From an uncultured Bacteroidota bacterium (GTDB taxonomy: Bacteria; Bacteroidota; Bacteroidia; Chitinophagales; Chitinophagaceae): a stretch of DNA of 7,192 nt. Under the pieces are notes generated by a model. The model was not told where the DNA came from. It ran no database searches and saw only the letters and a list, made by a program, of their open reading frames with translations. Every line of letters starts with the position of its first letter. Within the stretch, counting starts at the first letter, position 1. Location of the stretch: NCBI GenBank assembly GCA_903905685.1, contig CAIVHI010000385.1, positions 1 through 7,192 of the forward strand. The letters are read 5' to 3'. This document shows, piece by piece, positions 1-5,122 of the stretch. The translations under genes and the position numbers were made by a program.

Positions 1-1
1 C

Positions 2-9
2 TATTTTTG
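2..9 (+). promoter_or_regulatory. Possible Bacteroidota-type -7 element (TATTTTTG)
   Basis: TATTTTTG matches the Bacteroidota -7 consensus TAnnTTTG exactly. The matching -33 position would lie outside the window. The G is only seven bases before the ATG at 17, so a transcript from here would be almost leaderless. Alternatively, the match is chance or lies inside a longer coding region. The same octamer occurs before two other genes in this window (610-617 and, on the other strand, 5067-5074). Confidence 0.3.
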
Positions 10-16
10 TAACTGC

Positions 17-478
17 ATGCGCAAGGCCCACTCCCTCATAGCTACCCTGTTGTTTGCCCTTTGGTGGGGTGGGTTCACGTTTTATGCGTCGTTCGTGGTC
101 CCCGAGGGGATGAAGGTGTTGGGCAACCACATTCAAATGGGGCTCATCACCCAAGCCGTATCCGGATACTTGAACGGCATAGGCTGCATTTGCCTTTTGT
201 ATTCAGGTTCTGCCCTGTATTTCTTGGGGGGCCAACAGAAGTCGGTAAGGAATATTGGTGCGGAATGGGCAGTACTCCTACTTTGTCAATGCATTTTGGT
301 CGGGCTCAGGGTAAAATTATCCGGAATGATCGTCATTGATGGCCCGGAGACCACTACGCTGCCGAGTTTTTACGGCCTGCACCGCATGTATCTATTGACG
401 TCAACAGCGATTTGGTTACTGGTACCCGTGCATTATTATCGACGGTGGTTTGCAATGTTGCCGGGTGGCAAGCAATAG
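17..478 (+). CDS. Small four-helix integral membrane protein, function unknown
   Basis: A 153-residue protein with about four hydrophobic segments: residues 6-28, 47-70, 83-98 and 124-141. The first helix contains LWWGGF and is followed by a VVPEG turn. The last is preceded by FYGLHRMYLL, so a conserved-looking Tyr-Gly-Leu-His-Arg lies at the membrane face. The layout loosely recalls small DUF4149/TMEM205-like four-helix proteins, but I cannot assign a family. The ATG at 17 puts the first helix right after a short MRKAH start. The frame stays open to the window edge (TAT TTT TGT AAC TGC before the ATG), so a start further upstream cannot be excluded. No Shine-Dalgarno sequence is visible. The next gene begins 174 bases later, so the two may be separate transcription units. 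It is very likely a real gene; its role is unknown. Confidence 0.78.
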   Translation: MRKAHSLIATLLFALWWGGFTFYASFVVPEGMKVLGNHIQMGLITQAVSGYLNGIGCICLLYSGSALYFLGGQQKSVRNIGAEWAVLLLCQCILVGLRVKLSGMIVIDGPETTTLPSFYGLHRMYLLTSTAIWLLVPVHYYRRWFAMLPGGKQ

Positions 479-609
479 GCGTTCGAGGCATCGGGCATAG
501 GAGATGATTGGACCGATTTTCGTGATATTCAACGCTGAGTCGGGACATTTTTAGAAATGAAATCGACCTTGGCGCACAAAGTATAACGTCCATATTGGAG
601 CATTGCCTG

Positions 610-617
610 TATTTTTG
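610..617 (+). promoter_or_regulatory. Candidate -7 promoter element for the YtxH-like/MFS pair
   Basis: TATTTTTG fits the Bacteroidota -7 consensus TAnnTTTG and would give a leader of about 30 bases before the ATG at 653. A 5-base inverted repeat, ATTGC at 602-606 and GCAAT at 617-621, brackets the element and could be a small operator. I see no good TTG-type -33 motif at the usual spacing of about 19 bases: TTGs at 569 and 595 are too far and too close. The call therefore rests on the -7 match and its position. Confidence 0.4.
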
Positions 618-652
618 CAATCGATTTTCAATTGGTATAAAACAAACGGCAC

Positions 653-898
653 ATGAAAAAGACGGTACAGATTGCTGCCGCAGTTGCAGCGGGCGTTGCT
701 GTAGGCGCCATTTTAGGCGTCTTGTTTGCAAAGGGTGGTGGTGTATGTGGCACTCGGAAAGGGTTGTGTTCTCGCGGCAAAAAGTTGGAAGGTATGGTTG
801 ATGCACACTTGGATGACGATACGGCATCGCTTGAAGCCGTGCGCGATGCGTTGCAGCACCAATTGAGGCGCGTGAACAAACGCCTCCAAGGGTCATAA
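653..898 (+). CDS. YtxH-like small membrane-anchored protein
   Basis: An 81-residue protein with an N-terminal Ala/Gly/Val-rich transmembrane helix at residues 6-26 (GVAVGAILGVLFAK). A short basic linker carries two cysteines (C32, C39), and a charged C-terminal helix runs from about 45 to 80 (LEAVRDALQHQLRRVNKRL). The glycine-spaced helix followed by a Leu-Phe-Ala turn and a Lys/Arg-rich stretch resembles YtxH-domain proteins, which are small stress-associated envelope proteins of poorly defined function. The start MKKTVQ is the natural one, since it places two lysines before the helix. The stop is 18 bases before the MFS gene, which suggests co-transcription. The two cysteines are not something I know as typical of YtxH and may be incidental. 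Coding status is likely; the family assignment is by pattern only. Confidence 0.68.
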   Translation: MKKTVQIAAAVAAGVAVGAILGVLFAKGGGVCGTRKGLCSRGKKLEGMVDAHLDDDTASLEAVRDALQHQLRRVNKRLQGS

Positions 899-916
899 CC
901 TCTTAATTTTAAAAAT

Positions 917-2107
917 ATGCAGGCCACCCGAAAGGTTATCACCCGCGCCGTTTGGTCGCTTTCGCTTGTCAGCATGTTTACCGATGTGGCAGGCGAGATG
1001 CTTTATCCCATCATGCCCGTCTATTTGCGCAGCATAGGATTTACGGCCTTGATGCTAGGCATATTGGAGGGTTTGGCAGAGCTCGTGGCCGGCCTAGGGA
1101 AAGGCTACTTCGGAAGCCTTTCAGACCATTTTGGCAAGCGGTTGGTGTTTGTACGGGTGGGCTATGCTTTGTCGGCACTCTCCAAGCCCCTACAGGCGTT
1201 CTCCGTACTGCCCGCTTGGATGTTTGTTTGCCGCACTGCCGACCGGGTGGGGAAGGGCATCCGCACCGGCGCGCGAGATGCATTGCTTTCAGCTGAGTCT
1301 ACACCCGAAACCAAGGGCCGCGTATTTGGGTTCCATCGTGGCTTGGACACCTTGGGGGCGGTTATCGGGCCGTGTATAGCGCTGGTCTTTTTGGCTTATC
1401 GGCCCAATCAATATCATCAGTTGTTTCTACTGGCCTTCCTACCGGGCGTCATGGCGGTTGTATTGCTTTTTACGGTTGGAGAAAAAAAACTGCCTGTGGC
1501 TTCTAGGAAGCCGCCGTACAGTCTGCGCAAGTTCTTCGGCTTTGCCGTTCATGCCGATCCGGTTTATAAAAAGATTGTCGGTGCATTTATAGTTTTTTCG
1601 TTAGTCAACAGCAGTGACTACTTTTTATTGTTGAAGGCTGCCGAGGCGCAGGTGCCTACAGCAATCATTATATGGATGTATATTTTTTATAATGTATTTT
1701 ATGCGGGCTTGTCTTATCCGTTAGGCCATTTGGGAGATAGGGTAGGTCTGAAGAAAGTGTTGGTTGCAGGCCTCTTCGTTTTTGCTGCGGTTTATGCGGG
1801 CTTCACCATGGAACTCAACATTTCGGGCTACTTTGTATTGTTCGCCGTTTATGGCTGTTATGCGGCAGCTACCGATGGTGTCTCGAAAGCGCTGGTGTCA
1901 GGTGTCTTGAAGAAGGAGGACTCTGCCACGGGCTTGGGTGCTTTTGCCGCGTTCCAAAGCATAGGTGCACTCGCCGCAGGCCTTATTACGGGTGCATTAT
2001 GGTCGGGTTTTGGGTTGTGGGTGGCGTTTGGAGTTATTGCCGTGGTTGCTGCATCGGTAGCCACCTATCTGGCATTTGCATTGCCAAATGATGCTTCTCA
2101 GCATTAA
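917..2107 (+). CDS. Major facilitator superfamily transporter (MJ1317-like type)
   Basis: A 396-residue integral membrane protein of typical MFS length, with roughly 11-12 hydrophobic segments. The signature loop between helices 2 and 3 is GSLSDHFGKRL (residues 66-76), and its counterpart in the second half is GHLGDRVGLKK (270-280), showing the two-fold MFS repeat. Helix 4 and the following loop carry DRVGKGIRTGARDALL (109-124). Next comes GFHRGLDTLGAVIGP (138-152), a pair of motifs I associate with the MJ1317-like MFS subgroup, whose substrates are not established. The long loop at about 187-215 separates the two halves. The ATG at 917 follows an A/T-rich stretch (TTAATTTTAAAAAT) with no Shine-Dalgarno, as usual in Bacteroidota. 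It lies 18 bases after the YtxH-like gene, probably in one operon. It is predicted to sit in the cytoplasmic membrane; substrate and direction cannot be read from the sequence. Confidence 0.9.
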   Translation: MQATRKVITRAVWSLSLVSMFTDVAGEMLYPIMPVYLRSIGFTALMLGILEGLAELVAGLGKGYFGSLSDHFGKRLVFVRVGYALSALSKPLQAFSVLPAWMFVCRTADRVGKGIRTGARDALLSAESTPETKGRVFGFHRGLDTLGAVIGPCIALVFLAYRPNQYHQLFLLAFLPGVMAVVLLFTVGEKKLPVASRKPPYSLRKFFGFAVHADPVYKKIVGAFIVFSLVNSSDYFLLLKAAEAQVPTAIIIWMYIFYNVFYAGLSYPLGHLGDRVGLKKVLVAGLFVFAAVYAGFTMELNISGYFVLFAVYGCYAAATDGVSKALVSGVLKKEDSATGLGAFAAFQSIGALAAGLITGALWSGFGLWVAFGVIAVVAASVATYLAFALPNDASQH

Positions 2108-2292
2108 ACGTGATGCAGAGACCCTATTTCTTTCAATTTATTTACTTCTGAAAGTCGCTTATTGTTATCGCTGCCCTAATTTTTTGTAGGTTTGTTGGTT
2201 ATTCTGAATTATTAACTACTCGCACCACCGTGCAAGCACTGGTCTTAGCCGACCAATGCGACGTTGGTGTTCGATATAAAACATTTAAATAA

Positions 2293-3999
2293 ATGGGATG
2301 TGGAAGTTGTGGAACCGGAGCCGACGGTAAGCCCTCCGGCTGTAAAAGCAATGGAGGTTGCAGTTCGGGCGGTTGCAATAGGATGAACGTTTTCGACTGG
2401 CTCAGCAATATTCCGCTGCACGACAGTGCGAAGCCGTTTCCGGTAATCGAGGTGTCGTTCTCGAAAGGCAGCAGGAAGGAATTTTTCAGGAATGGCACCC
2501 ACGTGATTTATGAAAAAGGCGACGATGTGGCCGTTGAGGGTGTTGGGGGATATGATGTTGGGCAAGTAAGCCTCACCGGTGAACTCGTGAAACTTCAACT
2601 CAAGAAATACGGCGTTACCGAGGCATCGGTGACCAAACGGGTGTTGCATATGGCCACCGAAGAGGAAATCAAGCTGGCCCGCCAACAAAAAGAACGCGAG
2701 CCGGAGATTCTCATCAGGTCGAGGGCAGTGGCCCGCAGCCTGAATTTGGACATGAAGCTGTGCGAGGTGGAAATACAAGCCGACAGCAAGAAAGGCACGT
2801 TCTTCTATACTGCCGACCAACGTGTAGATTTTAGGGAGTTGATCAAGGTATATGCCAATGATTTCAGGCTGAAGGTGGAGATGCGCCAAATAGGCGCGCG
2901 CCAAGAGAGTGCAAAGGTGGGCGGCATTGGCTCCTGCGGCCGAGAATTGTGTTGCAGTACTTGGCTCAACGATTTCAAGTCGGTCAATACCACTGCCGCC
3001 AGGTATCAAAACCTGTCCATCAATCAAACCAAATTATCGGGACAGTGCGGCCGTTTGAAGTGTTGCCTCAACTACGAATTGGATACCTACCTCGACGCAT
3101 TGCGGGTGTTCCCCGATGGTGCGGAATCGCTGCAGACAGTGAAGGGTAACGCGTATCTTCAGAAGCGCGACATTTTCAAAAACCTGATGTGGTATTCCTA
3201 TCCCGACAACAGCAAGCAATATCCGCTGAGCATTGAGCGGGTAAAGGAAATCATCAGGTTGAACAAATCGGGCGAAAAGGCTGAGGAATTGCAGCCCGTG
3301 GAATTGGAGACCCGCGAGAGCAAGAAAGGCATTCTTCCAGAGGCAGGGTTCATTAACGATGTGGGCCAAATGAGCCTCCGCTCGTTGGAGAAGAACGGCA
3401 AGAAGAAGAAACAGCAGCAGGGCCGGCAGCAAGACCGACCTGCACAAGGTGGAGCACCCAAGGAGGGCGGTCAAGCCAATGCCGGCAACCGCCAGCAACA
3501 GCAGCCACGCAATGGCGGGCAACCCCAAAAGCAGGGAGAACGCCCGCAAAGGTCCAATCAAAACCCGAATGCGGCGGCGAATCCAAACGCGCCGGCAGGG
3601 GAACCTAGGAAGCAGCAATCACAACAACCCCGCCCCGCGCAGCCCAACAACAGGCCACAACAAGGCCAGCCGCGCGACGGCCAGCCCAAAGAAGGGCAGC
3701 CCACTGAGGGGCCACAACGGGAGGGGCAACCGCAACGCAATAACGAAAACCGCCAGCAGCAGGGCAATCGCCAGGGTCAGCAGCAGCAAGCCAACCGGCC
3801 TCCACGCCAAGGTGGCCAGGGCGGGGGCCGGCCGCAGGGCGAGAACGCCGCGCCACAAGCTGCCGCCGAGCCGGGTGCCAAGCCACAACAACAGCAAGGT
3901 GGGAGACCACCCCGTGGCGACCGTCAACAGGGCGGCGACCGCGAGCGTGGCCGCAAACCCAAGCCGGAGGGCGGCGATGCGCCCGCGCCGGAAGCTTGA
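2293..3999 (+). CDS. ricT: RicT/PSP1-domain protein with Cys-rich N-terminus and long disordered tail
   Basis: A 568-residue protein in three parts. Residues 1-30 are a Cys/Gly-rich leader with C3, C6, C17, C23 and C28. Residues about 45-350 are the PSP1/RicT core, with CGRELCC at 215-221 and CGRLKCCLNYE at 252-262. Residues about 365-568 are a low-complexity tail rich in Gln, Gly, Pro, Arg and Asn, including five near-identical pentapeptides of the form xxGQP (456-480). In Bacillus, RicT (YaaT, roughly half this length) works with RicA and RicF in an iron-sulfur complex affecting RNA maturation and development. The paired CGRxxCC motifs match that cysteine pattern, so metal or cluster binding is a reasonable inference. 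No RicA or RicF gene is in the window. The tail's many Arg and Gly residues would suit RNA or nucleic-acid contact, but that is conjecture. The start is preceded by A-rich ACATTTAAATAA. The family call is firm; the Bacteroidota function is unproven. Confidence 0.9.
   Translation: MGCGSCGTGADGKPSGCKSNGGCSSGGCNRMNVFDWLSNIPLHDSAKPFPVIEVSFSKGSRKEFFRNGTHVIYEKGDDVAVEGVGGYDVGQVSLTGELVKLQLKKYGVTEASVTKRVLHMATEEEIKLARQQKEREPEILIRSRAVARSLNLDMKLCEVEIQADSKKGTFFYTADQRVDFRELIKVYANDFRLKVEMRQIGARQESAKVGGIGSCGRELCCSTWLNDFKSVNTTAARYQNLSINQTKLSGQCGRLKCCLNYELDTYLDALRVFPDGAESLQTVKGNAYLQKRDIFKNLMWYSYPDNSKQYPLSIERVKEIIRLNKSGEKAEELQPVELETRESKKGILPEAGFINDVGQMSLRSLEKNGKKKKQQQGRQQDRPAQGGAPKEGGQANAGNRQQQQPRNGGQPQKQGERPQRSNQNPNAAANPNAPAGEPRKQQSQQPRPAQPNNRPQQGQPRDGQPKEGQPTEGPQREGQPQRNNENRQQQGNRQGQQQQANRPPRQGGQGGGRPQGENAAPQAAAEPGAKPQQQQGGRPPRGDRQQGGDRERGRKPKPEGGDAPAPEA
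3658..3732 (+). repeat. Five tandem pentapeptide-coding repeats (xxGQP) in the RicT-like tail
   Basis: Codons 456-480 of the RicT-like gene encode QQGQP, RDGQP, KEGQP, TEGPQ and REGQP in direct succession, a 15-base period. The fourth unit has its last two residues swapped. Charged residues alternate in the variable positions. This is the most regular part of an otherwise irregular Q/G/P/R-rich tail, and it could vary in copy number between strains by slippage. Confidence 0.7.
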
Positions 4000-4121
4000 T
4001 GGGCGAACATCAATTCTTGCAATTGGATTGGAATATTCAGGAACGTAGCTTCAAAGTATTGCGGTCCAATTGCAGGATGTTTTATATATTGGTCTTAAAA
4101 CCAAAACGCCCGGCCACATGA
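3999..4121 (+). CDS. Possible 40-residue ORF bridging two genes (doubtful)
   Basis: An ATG at 3999 overlaps the TGA stop of the RicT-like gene (TGATG). The frame runs 40 codons to a TGA at 4119-4121 that overlaps the ATG of the next gene (ATGA). Overlaps at both ends are the pattern expected of translational coupling. The peptide begins MGEHQFLQLDW and ends LKPKRPAT; it has no recognisable domain or clear membrane segment. Against it, a strong hairpin (4015-4077) occupies half of its length and explains that sequence better as a terminator or RNA structure. I list it only because of the exact fit between stop and start codons. Confidence 0.15.
   Translation: MGEHQFLQLDWNIQERSFKVLRSNCRMFYILVLKPKRPAT
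4015..4077 (+). terminator. Long imperfect hairpin, likely terminator or RNA control element
   Basis: Bases 4015-4037 pair with 4055-4077 over 23 positions: 18 Watson-Crick pairs, four G-U pairs and a single G-G mismatch (4031/4061). The core, TGCAATTGG at 4018-4026 against CCAATTGCA at 4066-4074, is a perfect 9-base inverted repeat. The loop is 17 bases (4038-4054). The 3' side runs into TGTTTTATATATT, a moderately U-rich tail. The G-U pairs point to a structure that works as RNA on the + strand. It lies just after the RicT-like stop and 40 bases before the start of the exported repeat protein, so it most likely ends the ricT transcript. An attenuator in a read-through transcript, or a DNA operator, remains possible. 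Confidence 0.6.
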
Positions 4122-4453
4122 AACAATGGCTTTCCGCGATCTTGCTCACCCTTATTTGCTTGCAGGGGCGTGCCCAAAAGGTATACTCCGTAAAATATTC
4201 CAGTGAGGCAGATTTCAAGGTTTTTGTGGTGAAATACGCAAGCGAGGCAGACCTCAAGGTATATAAGGTGAAATATGCATCGGAGGCTGGCCAGAACGAT
4301 GGCAAATGGTTTTTTGTGGACTATGCCGGCGAAGCCGGTAAAAAGATATATTTTGTCGATTATCTTGGGCAGGCCGATTTGAAGGTGTACTTCGTCAATT
4401 ATTCAAGCGAAGCGGGGTGGGTAGACAATTCCAAAAAGCACTTGTTGTATTGA
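4118..4453 (+). CDS. Small exported protein of six 13-residue repeats (DUF6150-like)
   Basis: A 111-residue protein starting MKQWLSAILLTLICLQGRAQ, a clear signal peptide with likely cleavage after A19-Q20. The mature part is almost entirely six tandem units at about residues 22-34, 35-47, 48-63, 64-76, 77-89 and 90-102. Their consensus is V-Y-x-V-K/D-Y-A/S-S-E-A-D-L-K; unit 3 is lengthened by a QNDG insertion. The alternating aromatic and valine residues suggest short beta strands, as in a small beta-repeat fold. This matches my memory of DUF6150-family proteins, common in Bacteroidota and of unknown function. I chose the ATG at 4118 because an in-frame ATG at 4070 would put 16 polar residues before the signal peptide. 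A periplasmic or extracellular location is expected. The tail ends KKHLLY with no sorting domain. A probable terminator follows at 4488. Confidence 0.82.
   Translation: MKQWLSAILLTLICLQGRAQKVYSVKYSSEADFKVFVVKYASEADLKVYKVKYASEAGQNDGKWFFVDYAGEAGKKIYFVDYLGQADLKVYFVNYSSEAGWVDNSKKHLLY
4181..4423 (+). repeat. Six tandem 39-base coding repeats in the exported protein
   Basis: The units begin at 4181, 4220, 4259, 4307, 4346 and 4385. The period is 39 bases except for the third unit, which is 48 bases because of a nine-base in-frame insertion. The encoded repeats are clearly alike (for example VKYSSEAD, VKYASEAD, VDYLGQAD), yet the codons differ widely between units. The duplication is therefore old and held by selection on the protein rather than recently amplified DNA. 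Confidence 0.85.
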
Positions 4454-4487
4454 AAGCCTGAAAGGTGTCCAAATGCACTTTAAAGCG

Positions 4488-4516
4488 GCAAAGCCCGACT
4501 TGTAGCCGGGCGTTGC
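4488..4516. terminator. Hairpin between convergent genes, candidate bidirectional terminator
   Basis: GCAA-a-GCCCG at 4488-4497 pairs with CGGGC-g-TTGC at 4507-4516: nine pairs with one mismatch and a 9-base loop. It lies in the 85-base gap between the stops of the exported repeat protein (4453) and the receiver protein (4539), where a terminator shared by both strands would be expected. Neither side has a long U-run: AAAAGAATAATTT on the +, TTTGCCGCTTTAAA on the -. The efficiency is uncertain. Confidence 0.6.
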
Positions 4517-4538
4517 AAAAGAATAATTTGATGCTTAA

Positions 4539-5042
4539 TCAACTCCCCATCTTCTTCACCATAATCATCGAGACCGCTATAATGGTCAAAATGACCACCG
4601 ATAAGAAGATGATGACGTTTTTGTAAGTGTGGTTGGCTTGCTTGATGTTGGTGTATTCTTGCAGGTTGTTGAGCACGTTTTCGATGCGCGAAAAGGCAGT
4701 TTCGCCCTTGATGACATAGTCGTAGGCACCATACTTCATGCTGTCTACAGCCACTTCCAACTTGTCTTGTCCGGATAGCATGATGACTTGTACAGTGGGG
4801 TCGGCTTCCTTCAACATTTTCAACACGTCAACCCCGTTTTGTGCATCGGGCAGGTGGGCGTTGAGGTGGAAATCCAGAACGACATAGGATGGTTTCAGGT
4901 GCATATTCTTCAAAGCTTCTTCGCCATTGTCGAACGTGCGGATATCGAAATCGAATTTGTCGGAGAGATAATCTTTCAACATTTCGTTCTGTATCGGCTC
5001 GTCGTCTACCAAGAAAATACACTGTTTTGTTTCGGTTGCCAT
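4539..5042 (-). CDS. Stand-alone response-regulator receiver with C-terminal membrane helix
   Basis: A 167-residue protein. Residues about 7-125 are a REC domain with all the usual active-site residues: acidic pair D13/D14 in FLVDDEP, phospho-acceptor D57 in VVLDFHL, S90 in IMLSGQD and K112 in YVIKGE. A short linker (about 126-141) leads to one strongly hydrophobic stretch at 142-162 (NVIIFLSVVILTIIAVSMIMV) followed by KKMGS. This is a tail anchor where a DNA-binding domain would normally be. The protein should be fixed to the inner membrane with the receiver in the cytoplasm. It lies 80 bases downstream of the hybrid kinase on the same strand and is the obvious candidate for the last step of its phosphorelay. 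It may also have its own promoter (-7 match at 5067-5074). The output is unknown: protein-protein contact at the membrane, or service as a phosphate sink, are both possible. Confidence 0.93.
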   Translation of the reverse strand: MATETKQCIFLVDDEPIQNEMLKDYLSDKFDFDIRTFDNGEEALKNMHLKPSYVVLDFHLNAHLPDAQNGVDVLKMLKEADPTVQVIMLSGQDKLEVAVDSMKYGAYDYVIKGETAFSRIENVLNNLQEYTNIKQANHTYKNVIIFLSVVILTIIAVSMIMVKKMGS

Positions 5043-5066
5043 GTCGCTGTCGTTTCAGTTCGTCCA

Positions 5067-5074
5067 CAAAAATA
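5067..5074 (-). promoter_or_regulatory. Candidate -7 promoter element for the receiver gene
   Basis: On the - strand this reads TATTTTTG, an exact match to the Bacteroidota -7 consensus TAnnTTTG, 24 bases before the ATG at 5042. No convincing TTG -33 motif is seen at the usual spacing. Just upstream, 5075-5090 (GTCAACAATAATTAAC on the +) is an imperfect palindrome that could be an operator. The element would let the receiver be made apart from the kinase; read-through from the kinase gene is equally possible. Confidence 0.4.
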
Positions 5075-5122
5075 GTCAACAATAATTAACATTGAGGTGA
5101 CTTTGCCCAAAAGTGATGGAGA

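Noticed and set aside
636..641. TATAAA before the YtxH-like gene as a sigma-70 -10 box
   Set aside because: Other signs point to Bacteroidota, whose main promoters use TAnnTTTG; no TTGACA-like partner is found at 17 bases.
354..896. A 180-codon - frame spanning the first intergenic gap
   Set aside because: It overlaps both the membrane-protein end and the YtxH-like gene, and its composition (many His, Arg, Cys) looks non-coding.
2130..2154. Inverted repeat CTTTCA/TGAAAG after the MFS gene as a terminator
   Set aside because: Only six AT-rich pairs around a 13-base loop and no clear U-run; too weak to call.
2222..2268. Small inverted repeats (GCAC/GTGC, GGTC/GACC, ACCAA/TTGGT) before the RicT-like gene, considered as a riboswitch or leader
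   Set aside because: Stems of 4-5 bases with no conserved riboswitch pattern; expected by chance at this length.
2245..3027. A 260-codon open frame on the - strand opposite the RicT-like gene
   Set aside because: It covers the conserved PSP1 core and its CGRxxCC motif in antisense, and its own translation shows no recognisable family.
3449..4048. A 199-codon + frame overlapping the disordered RicT tail
   Set aside because: Stop-free frames are expected in GC-rich CAG/CCN-rich low-complexity DNA; the RicT frame is continuous from a conserved core, so this one is a shadow.
4070..4117. Upstream in-frame start for the exported repeat protein
   Set aside because: It would add 16 mostly polar residues before a well-formed signal peptide and lies in the hairpin's 3' arm; the ATG at 4118 is better.
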